From Tetrapisispora phaffii CBS 4417 (Eukaryota; Ascomycota; Saccharomycetes; Saccharomycetales; Saccharomycetaceae), in NCBI RefSeq assembly GCF_000236905.1, contig NC_016523.1:930001-994000 (forward strand): a DNA stretch of 64,000 bases, in the 5' to 3' direction. A program made the position numbers and the translations under genes. Positions 27,641 through 38,077 of the stretch are shown piece after piece (the first letter of the stretch is position 1; every line of letters starts with the position of its first letter). The notes under the pieces were generated by a model. The model was not told where the DNA came from. It saw only the letters and a program-made list of their open reading frames with translations, and did not search any database.

Positions 27641-29617
27641 ATGATTGATGTGAATGTGAATAATATTTTTTTTAAGTCATATTCGGTAGACCCTAACACT
27701 GGCCATTCCATATATGTTTTTGATTCTACTTATTTGCCGTCTCCAGAAGAAATTGGTGATAAACAAGTCTTTGATTTATTGATCGATGAACTTATGGATA
27801 CATTGATTGCAAAGCTACCGGCTGCACCTTATTCAATTGTCGTATTTTCTTCTGGCTTTTCCAAGAAAAAAATTAGTTGGGTTTATGGTATCAAAATGTA
27901 TTCGAAATTGCCTAATGAATCTCGTAAATATTTACAAAAGACTTATATCGTGCATGAATCTTTTTACATCAGAACTGTTTACCAAGTTTTATCAAATGCA
28001 ATGAATTTCAAATTCCTTGGTTCAAGCAGTAGTAGCAACAGCAATAACTCTGATAATAATCTACTTAATAATGATGATAAAAATAGCATTCCAGCTGAAT
28101 CAGTCGATACTTCTGCATATTTAGTCCACGTTCCAAATTTAACTGCACTATCACACCTAATTGATATAACTAGGTTGAGAATTTCATTAAATGTATACTT
28201 ACATGATTATGATATATCTGAATATATTGACGTTCCGGATGAATATTTTGGTAGAATGACAACCATAGGAACAAAACAATATAAACAATTAATTTTTGAT
28301 AAAATATTCAAAAGGTTAAGAGTAGAAAGTGTCGCAAATGAACTGGTGTTCCAGAAGCCTGGATCTTATAAAAAAGTCAATATCTTATTAGATATCATTG
28401 AAAGAAGTAATTACATCGATTTATCACAATGGGATATCTACTCTTTAGCATCAGTATTTTTTAATTTTTTGAAAAATAAATCAAAACCATTGATACCAAT
28501 TGACTTGATGACACTACCAATCTCAGATGATTTTGATTACACATATTCTACCTTCATGAAGATCATTGAATTTAACAACTATTATGATTTGTTAGTTGCA
28601 ATTATACCTTTATTTCTATCCGTACTGGATGCACACGAGACTACTAAACATGATTCAAGGAGTTTAAGTAAAGCATTAGCGCCAACACTCTGCAAAGAAA
28701 GAATATCAATGAATAGTTCGAGCCGAATGGCCATCGGCATTCGGTTTATAAAGAACCTATTGGAACATTTTGATGATATTCGCCACAAGATAGATTCTTC
28801 AAGAGTGGGAAGAACTAGTAGAACTAAAAGTGACACATATAGTACTGCACCAATAACATCACCGATGGCAAAACAAAATGGTAAGGTAACTCAACAAAAT
28901 GCAGGTAAAGCAATACCTACTAATATATCAAATGGTCAAACTAATCCTCCTCCTCTCTTACCAAAACCAAGGAAGATGAGTCCAAGTAAATATGATAATA
29001 ATGTATATGCCAACAGAACCCCTAGCCGTGATCATAGCCCAACTAGATCATCTTCAATTATCCAGCCACCTTCAATAGTTTCCAAAACAAGAGGATCCAG
29101 CACTGATTCCTTATCTTTATCTCTAGGTGTAAATAATAATATTCCAAATTTGCCACCTAGAGTTGCTAGTGTTTCCGTCCGAATAAACAGTGACAGCCTT
29201 GCTTCAGAATCACAAAGTAGTATCAATACTATATCAAGCAACAACACAAATAATTCGATGAAAAAACAAGAAAGTGAGGAGCTAGTTGCATCACCACTTC
29301 CACCAGAGTCTATTAAGGAAATGGTTCAAGAAAGTCCATCCAATGAGGACAATGAAGAGATTAACAAGATTTTAAAAGGCGCAAGTAAATTAACCTTAGA
29401 AAACAATGCCAAAATTCTAACTTTTGACAGAGAAATGAAAAAGAAGAAACAAAAAGAACAAAAGTCTAACGCTTCAACAGCAGCTAAATTTTCAAGTGGT
29501 GGTTACTCGGGTATTAAAACAGGAAATAAAGTAAGTAAACTGGCTGCATTATACGAAGAGAGACTACAAGGCATCCAAGTAATGAACGAACTTCAAAAAC
29601 AAATGAACAATGCATAG
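27641..29617 (+). CDS. ECM25: Ecm25, CRAL-TRIO-like / RhoGAP-like protein
   Basis: 658 residues from the ATG at 27641 (MIDVNVNNIFFKSYSVDPNTG, nearly the yeast start); a TTG three codons upstream is not used here. Residues 1-200 have a Sec14/CRAL-TRIO-like fold (YSIVVFSSGFSKKKISWVYGIK). Residues ~210-390 resemble a RhoGAP fold. Then comes a disordered Ser/Pro-rich region with PPPLLPKPRK and NLPPRVASVS, and a conserved C-terminus KVSKLAALYEERLQGIQVMNE. Ecm25 is linked to cell-wall function and, in starvation, to Slt2 signalling and Cdc42. It starts the YJL20x-type block. Confidence 0.95.
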   Translation: MIDVNVNNIFFKSYSVDPNTGHSIYVFDSTYLPSPEEIGDKQVFDLLIDELMDTLIAKLPAAPYSIVVFSSGFSKKKISWVYGIKMYSKLPNESRKYLQKTYIVHESFYIRTVYQVLSNAMNFKFLGSSSSSNSNNSDNNLLNNDDKNSIPAESVDTSAYLVHVPNLTALSHLIDITRLRISLNVYLHDYDISEYIDVPDEYFGRMTTIGTKQYKQLIFDKIFKRLRVESVANELVFQKPGSYKKVNILLDIIERSNYIDLSQWDIYSLASVFFNFLKNKSKPLIPIDLMTLPISDDFDYTYSTFMKIIEFNNYYDLLVAIIPLFLSVLDAHETTKHDSRSLSKALAPTLCKERISMNSSSRMAIGIRFIKNLLEHFDDIRHKIDSSRVGRTSRTKSDTYSTAPITSPMAKQNGKVTQQNAGKAIPTNISNGQTNPPPLLPKPRKMSPSKYDNNVYANRTPSRDHSPTRSSSIIQPPSIVSKTRGSSTDSLSLSLGVNNNIPNLPPRVASVSVRINSDSLASESQSSINTISSNNTNNSMKKQESEELVASPLPPESIKEMVQESPSNEDNEEINKILKGASKLTLENNAKILTFDREMKKKKQKEQKSNASTAAKFSSGGYSGIKTGNKVSKLAALYEERLQGIQVMNELQKQMNNA

Positions 29618-30382
29618 AGTATCACATTTTACTCTCTCATACATATATAAATACATATTATTATCATCATCAATATTATTACCATTATTACCTCCTATTC
29701 TTCATCTGCTTCTGCATTGAATAGATAAAATACATAAAACTAACTCAACTATAACCGTGTTTAAAACAATTATGTTAAGAATTGAATCATGTAAATATAT
29801 ATATCATGTCAAATATTGAATCATTAGATCTCAAACCTGATCACTAATAACGATAAATTCTCAAACTTAGATCTTGGAAATTGCGTTTGCTGCGCTATTA
29901 TCTGTGGAAGTTTACGAGTGACATTATTTCGGGATATTTGGTTTCCTAAAAGGGAAATATTAAAATTTCACTAATCGAAGCAATTTTACACAGTTCACTT
30001 AATTAAAATACCTATTTAGTAATTTCGAATGTTTATTAACAAGTAAGTATTCAAATACTTTGATCATTCCCACGATACTATAACATGCTTATTGAGAATA
30101 TAGCATTAGCAGTACAGGTAGATTGACATATTACAAATATCAGCCTAAGATACAAAAGTTGCATACTAGGAGGGAAACAATTTGGTTACGTTTGGTTTTG
30201 AATATTTATTAGTATTTCTAGTATTCATATATCTTTATCTCGAATTATTAACAGGACGTGTGGAACAGCAAAGGATCTTTGACCAGTTATCTCAAATTGT
30301 TGGATCTCGCAAACTATTTTAGGACACAACATTTCACAACCACCAACCTTCTTTTTTTTTTCTTTTTTTTGCAAAACAATAA
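29618..30382. other. Intergenic region ECM25 to SH3-RasGEF
   Basis: 765 bp, AT-rich, between two plus-strand genes. A T-rich run (T9C-type) at 30351-30370 lies just before the downstream ATG. In S. cerevisiae ECM25 is next to ACO2, so this stretch and the following gene have no counterpart there. Confidence 0.45.
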
Positions 30383-33300
30383 ATGAATCCTGACAATAGG
30401 GAATCTCATATTTCCACAACTACTCCATTATTTGGTGATAAGAAGAACTCGGTATTTTTAGTATCCCCAACCAAATCCTTGTCCTATGTAAGGAAATCTG
30501 GCATACAGACACAAAATAATAATGTTGATAATGAAACTGATACATTCATGAGATCCGGATCTTTGGATACTTTGAGTAGTAAAGGTGATTCTTTTATAAC
30601 AGCATATTCAGCAGAGCATAACTCTTCAAATATAACTCTCGATAATTACCAAGATCATTTTAATGAATTTCAACAATTACAAGAGACTAACTCGGATAAT
30701 AACTTGTACTTTGATGAAAAAATTATCACAGAGAATTCTCTTCTCGAAAACGAATCTAATCTGCAAGATAACTTTAATTTTGATATTGATGCAACACCAT
30801 TGGTTAAGGGAATAACAAATAAACAGGATATTAGCGATATAACTACACCTATACTACCGAGAGCTCAAAATAATAATAGACATTCATTTGAAAATGAACA
30901 CTCTATAGTTGAGCGCCAATATATCAATACCAATGGAAAGAAAATAAGTGGATTGGGACTAAGTACAGCATCTCTCGACATGCTCAATAATTCTATTAGT
31001 ATAAAAGATAGAGATTCAATCTTGAAAGATACGAAAGGCGCATCACCTACTAGAGCAGTCAGAACATCAATGTTGGTAAATGAGTATACACAAATTATCC
31101 CAGACAGCGTAACTCCAGAATTCCCTCTACCTGATGATAGGCATAGATTTGTTTCAAATGCAAACACCGAAAATAGTAAAGCGATAAATCAACGTTCTTC
31201 CTATATCACAAATGATTCTGCTAATACTTCAGATGAGTACATAAAGAATAATAAAAGGTCTACTTTTCTATCTGATAAAGGTGAGTATGACAATAGAAAG
31301 CCGTCTGCTGCTTTATTTGATGAAACAAAGAAGACACAAGCAGCCCCAAGTAATGACAATATAGTAAGCGCAGCGGTCGAGAATGAAAATTTAGCATTCT
31401 TATTTATTGTTGCTACACATTCTTTTGATTCAACGTCTTTAAATAACACTGATGATGAATCCATTTGCCTGTCTTTCAGAAAGGATGATGTTGCATTCGT
31501 ACATACAGTTGATGAATCTGGATGGGGTGAAGTAACACTGGTCAAAAACCAGGCTAGAGGATGGGTACCTTTCAATTACTTCTCAGATTTAGTGAAATCC
31601 GAAAACTATACAAAAAAAGGAACTAAAGAAGATACATCTTCTATTGTGGAATCAAGAAAACCGTTAGAGGACCTACTTAATACCTGTGCAAGATTTTTAT
31701 TATATCCCCAAGATGAGCCATTGGAAGGTACTAATGAATTTACTTTCAATATAGAATATGTTAACTCTATTAGAAATGGTGTAAGAACATTATTAGAATT
31801 AACTGAATGCGTATCACGTTCCAATGAATTAATTCAGTCAAGTTATGACCTGAGAAGAGCAAGAAAGAAACTACTTGCTGATTGGTATAATTTGATGATA
31901 AAATCTGATCATTATAAACATACTACATCTAACGCAAAAATTGGAAACTTAATCACCCTGGTATATGAAGTTCTTAAAAGAGCATTTACATTCTATGTTG
32001 TATGGACCAAAGTGAAAGCAACTCAAGACACTGAGTCTGCATCTAGAAGAACTTCGATGCAACTAAACAAGTTGCCAGAGTCAGAAATAAGACGAAGTAA
32101 ATCTATTCATAGAAGAATGGAATATCTAGACACCCCACCAAATGCTACTATAAGATTACATGAAATTTATGATATTCTATTTAGGTATATTGGTTTACTT
32201 TTAGGCCGTTTAGACATCATTGAACATAATCCAAATAGTTGTGAAACGCTGGAGTATATTGTTCTTCAAATGATAATATTGTTAAGGGAATTACTATACA
32301 TTAGTAAATCATGTGCAACTATAATTCAACAAAAATATCACCATACTTATGAGAACCACTTAGATGAAAGTTTAGATCCTTTATTATCATTCGTATCTAT
32401 TTTGGTATCATGTATCAAACAGCTAGTCACTCAGATTTTAAATGAAGATTATGAGAAGACTGCTACTAATGTTCAAATAAGAAAAGGAACTTACTTTTAT
32501 ACTGATGAAGGTAAGCATCTGATGATGATATTATCCAGCATGGCACCATTGATATCCAGTGCCGTTGCATGTTGTGGTAACTATATAAGAATAATTGGAG
32601 ATTTTCAATTGGGGTCTGATAGAAAATACCCAAATTTTAAGAAAATTAGAATAACACCTGAAGAATTTATTAAAAAATGTTCAAATGGGATCGTCAGCAC
32701 TCTTAATAAAGCTACATTCCTGGGAGATGAATCGACTAAGGACAAAAGACAAAAAAGCATTAAGGAGATGCCACGGAAAAGGATCTCTCGTTATTCCACA
32801 ATTAGGGTTGGGGATAATAGTAACTTTTGCATATCACCTGAAGGTACTCAATTTTTACAAGAACTAATGCCGGAAAAACCATTTTCAAGGGATTCAATAT
32901 TTGCAAAATTTAAGATAGAAGATAATGAAACTTTTGATGATTCCCAAGATCAGTCACAGAAAGATCAAATTAATAATAGAGAGGTAATGATGGACCAAAT
33001 AATGATAGGGCCTGATGAAAATATAATTGGTGCATCTTTTAAGTCTTTGGTATTTAAATTGACTGATGAAGTATGGAAGGTCGATGATTTTTTTATAGCA
33101 ACTGTGTTACTTAATTTTAGAACATTTGGGACTACTGTTGATCTGATCGATTTGTTAATTTGTAGATTTGATGTTAACAATACGAGTTCTTTCAATGAAC
33201 ACTCGAAGTCTTTTTCAACTGGATCTGCCAAACTTAAATTACGTAGAAAATTAGTTTGCAAAATATTCCAAACCTGGATGGAAAGTTACTGGGATTATGA

Positions 33301-34735
33301 ATCTGACTTTGATATATTGGCCACGATTATTAATTTTTTTAATGAAGGGATTAGTGTTTATTTACCAATTGAAGCAAAAAATCTAATCGAAGTCGCTGCT
33401 AAACTATTTGTTGCAGCTGGAAACTCTAATTCCCATTACTTTAGAACTCAAATAAAAAGTATTGTAATTCCATACAATGCAGAAAAAACAAATACTTCAT
33501 CAGTGATCTCATCTACTTCCACAGATTCAACGAAATACAAATCCTCACTATTTTCTGTAGATGATAGATTAATCGAAGAATATGAATTAACCCATGTTAT
33601 CGAACCGCCTAACCAAAATTCTTTTTCTCTACCAATTCCTATATTAAATATTGGACGATCAGCTTTATTATCTAAATATAATATACAGGATATGGAATCT
33701 GCAGTTAGGAAATATAGATCTTTTCGGGATAATGCTTTATCTAATACTGAAACAAGACAATTTGAAGAACAATCCGATCTTGAAATGTTAATCAAAGAGT
33801 GGAATGAAATGGTTAAGAATGATCATCACTTGAGTAAGTACATTCATTTGCCATTAAATCTAGTAGATTTAAACCCCTTGGAAGTTGCAAAACAATTAAC
33901 GATTATTGAATCAAAATTGTATTTATCTATCGAACCTTTTGAATTAGTTAACGATAACTTTTTAGAAAAGAAGAGAAAAGAAGGATTGGCACCAAATGTG
34001 AATTTAATTATTGACTTCACAAATCAGTTATCACATTACGTAATTGAAGGTATTCTTTCACCTAATTTATCTAATCAAAGTAGAGCTGTTAGGCTAAAAG
34101 GCTGGTTAAAAATTGCTCTGTCAGTTTTATATTTTCGTAATTTTAATTCTGTGGCATCTATAATGACAGCCCTTCAAAACCATGTCATTACTCGTTTGAC
34201 TGACATCTGGGAATTACTAGATGAAAAGGATATGGATTTATTTGATTATTTATCCAGAATCATCCATCCTAATAATAATTTCAAAGTATACAGAAAAAAA
34301 CTTAACTCTATTCTGGAAGGTGATACAGCAAAAACTATTAAAGCCTCTAAGTGCTCTTTGCCAGTAGTACCATTTTTCAACTTATTTTTACAAGATCTAA
34401 CTTTTATTAGTGAAGGTAACCCAAATTACCGTAACGCAAACTCCTTTAGACCAGATAAAACGATCAATATTGATAAGTACTTTAAAATCAGCAAATCGAT
34501 TTGCATGGTTCAATTTTTCCAAGTACCATATGAAACCAGAAATCTTTCAACACCTACAAAAAGAGAATCTTTTTTTAGTCTAACAGAACACATGGATGTT
34601 GATACAAATTGTATCGCTCCAATTCCTCTATTACAGGAATTTATATTGGACGAATTTTGGAGAGTAAACACTTTGTATTCACAAAAAGATGACAGAGCAT
34701 ATGAGTTGAGTTTACAATTAAAACCAAAAAACTAG
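30383..34735 (+). CDS. SH3 domain-containing Ras-family guanine nucleotide exchange factor (Cdc25 superfamily)
   Basis: A 1450-residue protein. Residues 1-335 are disordered (Asn/Ser/Asp-rich). An SH3-like domain covers ~337-404 (LAFLFIVATHSFD..., ESGWGEVTLVKNQARGWVPFNYF). A helical middle region follows. A RasGEF_N/REM domain lies around 877-1020 and the catalytic RasGEF domain around 1156-1440, with LNPLEVAKQLTIIESKLYL, FNSVASIMTALQNHVITRL and PFFNLFLQDLTFISEGNPNY. It should activate a Ras or Rsr1-type GTPase. The SH3 plus C-terminal RasGEF layout fits CDC25/SDC25, and also the BUD5-type proteins of other fungi. I cannot decide the subfamily. It lies between ECM25 and ACO2, where S. cerevisiae has none. 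Confidence 0.9.
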   Translation: MNPDNRESHISTTTPLFGDKKNSVFLVSPTKSLSYVRKSGIQTQNNNVDNETDTFMRSGSLDTLSSKGDSFITAYSAEHNSSNITLDNYQDHFNEFQQLQETNSDNNLYFDEKIITENSLLENESNLQDNFNFDIDATPLVKGITNKQDISDITTPILPRAQNNNRHSFENEHSIVERQYINTNGKKISGLGLSTASLDMLNNSISIKDRDSILKDTKGASPTRAVRTSMLVNEYTQIIPDSVTPEFPLPDDRHRFVSNANTENSKAINQRSSYITNDSANTSDEYIKNNKRSTFLSDKGEYDNRKPSAALFDETKKTQAAPSNDNIVSAAVENENLAFLFIVATHSFDSTSLNNTDDESICLSFRKDDVAFVHTVDESGWGEVTLVKNQARGWVPFNYFSDLVKSENYTKKGTKEDTSSIVESRKPLEDLLNTCARFLLYPQDEPLEGTNEFTFNIEYVNSIRNGVRTLLELTECVSRSNELIQSSYDLRRARKKLLADWYNLMIKSDHYKHTTSNAKIGNLITLVYEVLKRAFTFYVVWTKVKATQDTESASRRTSMQLNKLPESEIRRSKSIHRRMEYLDTPPNATIRLHEIYDILFRYIGLLLGRLDIIEHNPNSCETLEYIVLQMIILLRELLYISKSCATIIQQKYHHTYENHLDESLDPLLSFVSILVSCIKQLVTQILNEDYEKTATNVQIRKGTYFYTDEGKHLMMILSSMAPLISSAVACCGNYIRIIGDFQLGSDRKYPNFKKIRITPEEFIKKCSNGIVSTLNKATFLGDESTKDKRQKSIKEMPRKRISRYSTIRVGDNSNFCISPEGTQFLQELMPEKPFSRDSIFAKFKIEDNETFDDSQDQSQKDQINNREVMMDQIMIGPDENIIGASFKSLVFKLTDEVWKVDDFFIATVLLNFRTFGTTVDLIDLLICRFDVNNTSSFNEHSKSFSTGSAKLKLRRKLVCKIFQTWMESYWDYESDFDILATIINFFNEGISVYLPIEAKNLIEVAAKLFVAAGNSNSHYFRTQIKSIVIPYNAEKTNTSSVISSTSTDSTKYKSSLFSVDDRLIEEYELTHVIEPPNQNSFSLPIPILNIGRSALLSKYNIQDMESAVRKYRSFRDNALSNTETRQFEEQSDLEMLIKEWNEMVKNDHHLSKYIHLPLNLVDLNPLEVAKQLTIIESKLYLSIEPFELVNDNFLEKKRKEGLAPNVNLIIDFTNQLSHYVIEGILSPNLSNQSRAVRLKGWLKIALSVLYFRNFNSVASIMTALQNHVITRLTDIWELLDEKDMDLFDYLSRIIHPNNNFKVYRKKLNSILEGDTAKTIKASKCSLPVVPFFNLFLQDLTFISEGNPNYRNANSFRPDKTINIDKYFKISKSICMVQFFQVPYETRNLSTPTKRESFFSLTEHMDVDTNCIAPIPLLQEFILDEFWRVNTLYSQKDDRAYELSLQLKPKN

Positions 34736-34924
34736 TTTATGTCCAAATTGTATTATTAAATATTTTTTTATAGATTGCATTTTATATCATATATGGCAAT
34801 AATGACATAAATGCGACTGCATTTAAGAACTCACACGTCTACATTTCAACCGCTTATGTTCTTAATTTTTTATTAATAAATAATTTTATATATACACACA
34901 TAAATATATAGGTACATTGAAAAT

Positions 34925-37363
34925 TCAATTAAATACAGTACCAATAAAATTGATTGCTGAACCTGCCTTGAAAAATCCGACTTGATCCTTAGACATAGTG
35001 TGCTTCGTTTTGATAATAAAAGAGTTACCATTTTTCTTTGTTACCTTTACATCCAAGGTACCACCATTATCACCTCCCTTATTGATCATGTCTGCTAAAC
35101 CTATTGTTTCCAGAATATCACCTGAGCTTAATTTATCGTAGTCATCCTCATGCATAAAAGTAAGAGGCAATATACCTTGTTTCTTCAAATTAGTTTCATG
35201 TATTCTTGCAAATGATTTAACCAATAACATCTTACCACCTAAATACCTTGGCGACAATGCCGCATGCTCTCTTGCTGAACCTTCACCGTAGTTGTGTTCT
35301 GCAACAACATTCCACGGTCTATTTTCATCTTTCCATTTCATCATCAATGCAGGGATGTCGTAGCCAGTTCCATCCAAGTCATACGCTTTATTTACCTCTC
35401 CAGTTTCTTTATTTTGTGCACCAATTAAAGTGTTATAGGATATATTTTCTAAATGACCTTTGTATTTTAGCCACACCCCTGCTGCAGATATGTGATCAGT
35501 TGTACATTTCCCTTCTACTTTCAGTAAAATGGTAGTTTTCAATTCCTTTCCATCCCATCGATCAAATGGTGTCAGTAATTGCAAACGATTAGATTCCTGT
35601 GAGACATTAATTTCTACATCTGGATTTGCTGTTGGAACACCTTCAGTCGGATAGAGTTCATTTCTACCATGCTTGAATCCGTTTGCAGGAAGTTCTTCAG
35701 CATTTGGTGGTGAGAATTTGAATGAACCACCATTTGGCAGAGGAATAGAATCGGTTATTGGATTGAATTGAGCATCACCCGAATAAATCATAGCGGTTAC
35801 CACTTCTGGAGATGTTAAGAAATTCATTGTATTTTTATTACCATCATTTCTAGCTCTAAAGTTTCTGTTAAAGGAAGTAAAAATTGAATTTTCTTTCTGA
35901 GTTTGTTTTGGTACATCTTCTCTGTCCCATTGGCCAATACACTGACCACATGCATTTGATAGAACTGTTGCTCCATTTTCGGCAAAAGTCTTAATTATAT
36001 CGTCTCTATCTAAGGTGGCACGAATTTGTTCTGAACCTGGTGTAACAAAAAAGGGAATCTTTGGCTTTAAGCCTGCTTTGCTAGCTTGCTTGACTAGATT
36101 AACAGCACGACTCATATCTTCATAAGAAGAATTTGTGCAAGAACCGATCAAACCTGCAGAAATATCCTGAGGCCAGTTATTTTTCTTGGAAATCTTACCG
36201 TATTCAGATATTGGAGTCGAAAGATCCGGGGTGAAAGGACCATTGACACTTGGTTCTAAAGCAGATAAATCTATTTCAATAACTTTATCATAATGACATC
36301 CTTCATCAGCACGCAATAAATTGAATTGATTCAATGCAACATCTGCATATTTTGTCACAAAATGTCTACCTGTGGCATTTAAATAACGTTTGTGGGCATC
36401 CATATAAGGGAAAAGTGATGTTGTAGCACCTACTTCCGCCCCCATATTACAGATCGTTGCCATCCCTGTACAAGACAGGTGATTAATACCTTCTCCGAAA
36501 TACTCAATGATAAACCCTGTGCCACCCCTTACCGTTAGCAACCCAGCCAATTTCGTAATGACATCTTTTGGCGAAGACCAACCATTTAGTTGACCAGTCA
36601 ATTTAACACCCATGACCTTTGGAGTTTTCAACTCCCATGGAGTAGCAGTCAATGCATCCACAGCATCGGCACCACCTACGCCGATTGCAATGGCACCCAA
36701 ACCACCAGCATTTGGTGTATGAGAGTCAGTACCCAGCATCAACAAACCGGGAGCACTGAAATTTTCCAAGATGATTTGATGGATGATACCTGAGCCAGGT
36801 CCCCAGAACTGGATACCATACTTGGTTGCACAATTGTGTAAGAAATCGAAAATTTCCTTATTTGTAGCAATTGATCTAGCTAAATCCTTTTCTTCACCAT
36901 TCTTCCCTACAATAAGATGGTCACAATGAATCGAAGCCGGCACAGCAATCTGCTGCAAACCAGTATTAATAAATTGTAAAAGGGCCATTTGAGCTGAGGC
37001 ATCTTGCATGGCAACCCTATCTGGAGATAATTTCAAATATTCATCACCTCTGATGTCATAAATACTATTATAACTGCTAATGGTGCCAATTGTCTCTTTG
37101 ATATCAGTCAAATGTGTATACAAGATCTTTTCTGTTAAAGTTAACGGCTTGTCATTGGCGAATTTCTTCAATGCAAAAAGATTCCTAATAAGTTTAGCGT
37201 ATGGAGGAATCTGATTATTGTATTTATTAGCATCTTTATCGTTAATATTATCGTATGTAGTAGGAAACAGTTGGTCCAAATTCTGAGACGTTGCTAGCGA
37301 CCTTCTGACCTCAGAACTCTTAATCACTCTTTGTAGTAGTGGAAACCTTCTACGCACAAGCAT
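34925..37363 (-). CDS. ACO2: Aco2, mitochondrial (homo)aconitase
   Basis: An 812-residue aconitase-family enzyme with a basic mitochondrial presequence (MLVRRRFPLLQRVIKSS). The 4Fe-4S ligands are visible: Cys409 in GLIGSCTNSSY, and Cys472 and Cys475 in NACGQCIGQW. The substrate-binding GSGIIHQI, TDSHTPNAGGLG and EHNYGEGSAREHAAL blocks are intact. The sequence closely follows S. cerevisiae Aco2 rather than Aco1. Aco2 contributes to homocitrate dehydration in lysine synthesis and has weak aconitase activity (established). It is convergent with the RasGEF gene (189 bp apart). Confidence 0.97.
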   Translation of the reverse strand: MLVRRRFPLLQRVIKSSEVRRSLATSQNLDQLFPTTYDNINDKDANKYNNQIPPYAKLIRNLFALKKFANDKPLTLTEKILYTHLTDIKETIGTISSYNSIYDIRGDEYLKLSPDRVAMQDASAQMALLQFINTGLQQIAVPASIHCDHLIVGKNGEEKDLARSIATNKEIFDFLHNCATKYGIQFWGPGSGIIHQIILENFSAPGLLMLGTDSHTPNAGGLGAIAIGVGGADAVDALTATPWELKTPKVMGVKLTGQLNGWSSPKDVITKLAGLLTVRGGTGFIIEYFGEGINHLSCTGMATICNMGAEVGATTSLFPYMDAHKRYLNATGRHFVTKYADVALNQFNLLRADEGCHYDKVIEIDLSALEPSVNGPFTPDLSTPISEYGKISKKNNWPQDISAGLIGSCTNSSYEDMSRAVNLVKQASKAGLKPKIPFFVTPGSEQIRATLDRDDIIKTFAENGATVLSNACGQCIGQWDREDVPKQTQKENSIFTSFNRNFRARNDGNKNTMNFLTSPEVVTAMIYSGDAQFNPITDSIPLPNGGSFKFSPPNAEELPANGFKHGRNELYPTEGVPTANPDVEINVSQESNRLQLLTPFDRWDGKELKTTILLKVEGKCTTDHISAAGVWLKYKGHLENISYNTLIGAQNKETGEVNKAYDLDGTGYDIPALMMKWKDENRPWNVVAEHNYGEGSAREHAALSPRYLGGKMLLVKSFARIHETNLKKQGILPLTFMHEDDYDKLSSGDILETIGLADMINKGGDNGGTLDVKVTKKNGNSFIIKTKHTMSKDQVGFFKAGSAINFIGTVFN

Positions 37364-37908
37364 CTCAATATGTTATAGGCAATTATTTGTTCTACTTAGT
37401 AATGCCACATTTTTTATTGGAACACTATTCTGAAGAATGGAACCAAGACTGTTCAATCGAATACCTCTACGTATTTATACATCTTATCTAACCGAAAACT
37501 CAGTCATCGCGGTCACCTCAGCAGCTGACTGTTTCTAAAATCCCCAGTAAAAAAAGAGGTGGACATCTCATTAGACACTGTCGATAGCAGGCCTGTCTTT
37601 GCCAGGCCTGTAATTCACTACAAATTAGTCATAGTTCTTGTCTCTAGTGGTGATGTCCAAGGGCGTCGACTGGATCTTTCCGGTGAAATTTGCCAAAAGG
37701 CTCATCGCAAAAAGTTCCAACGGAATTAACAAAGTGCTCGACAGGGTCTTGGGCGATGAAAGTTCGAGTATTTGAGGGTTATTTGTGGGTATGTGGATGG
37801 ATGGTGGTGTCTGAAGATCTGTGTGAGTGTATATATGTGTAAGAGTGTGGGTGTATGGTGCAATATTTAGCCTTTCAAGATCAGGAAGAATGTATATGCA
37901 AAAAAATT
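37364..37908. other. ACO2 upstream region
   Basis: 545 bp between the ACO2 start and tL(UAA). It must hold the ACO2 promoter. A palindrome-like CAGGCCTG...CAGGCCTG pair occurs near 37590-37610, and a GT-rich telomere-like tract at 37776-37861. A 107-codon minus-strand frame (37625-37948) overlaps the tRNA gene and is not accepted. Confidence 0.45.
37776..37861 (+). repeat. GT-rich, telomere-like tract
   Basis: About 86 bp of irregular G/T-rich sequence with GTGGGTATGTGGATGG, ATGGTGGTGTCTG and GTGTGGGTGTATGGTG. It resembles degenerate yeast telomeric repeats or Rap1-site-like sequence, but no regular unit was found. Confidence 0.4.
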
Positions 37909-37991
37909 TGAAGGATGCGAGGTTCGAACTCGCGCGGACACCGTCCAACAGATCTTAAGTCTGCCGCCTTAGACCACTCGGCCAACCCTCC
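37909..37991 (-). tRNA. tL(UAA): tRNA-Leu (anticodon TAA)
   Basis: On the minus strand the acceptor stem GGAGGGT pairs with ATCCTTC, discriminator A. The D arm is TTGGCCGAGTGGTCTAAGGC, the anticodon loop carries TAA in GACTTAAGATC, a long class II variable arm follows, and the T arm is GCGAGTTCGAACCTCGC. It matches S. cerevisiae tL(UAA) almost base for base. A seven-A run at 37900-37906 gives the minus-strand T7 Pol III terminator. Confidence 0.97.
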
Positions 37992-38077
37992 AACTAATTT
38001 GCGAGATGTCGTTTGAATCTACTAGTAAGGATGTAAATGTTTGCAGCATTTACTGGCCAAGTTTAATGAGTGCTGTG

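Noticed and set aside
37625..37948. 107-codon minus-strand frame upstream of ACO2, ending LLANFTGKIQSTPLD...
   Set aside because: It overlaps the tL(UAA) gene and runs through the GT-rich tract. The last ~26 codons look somewhat coding-like but match nothing and have no splice signals.
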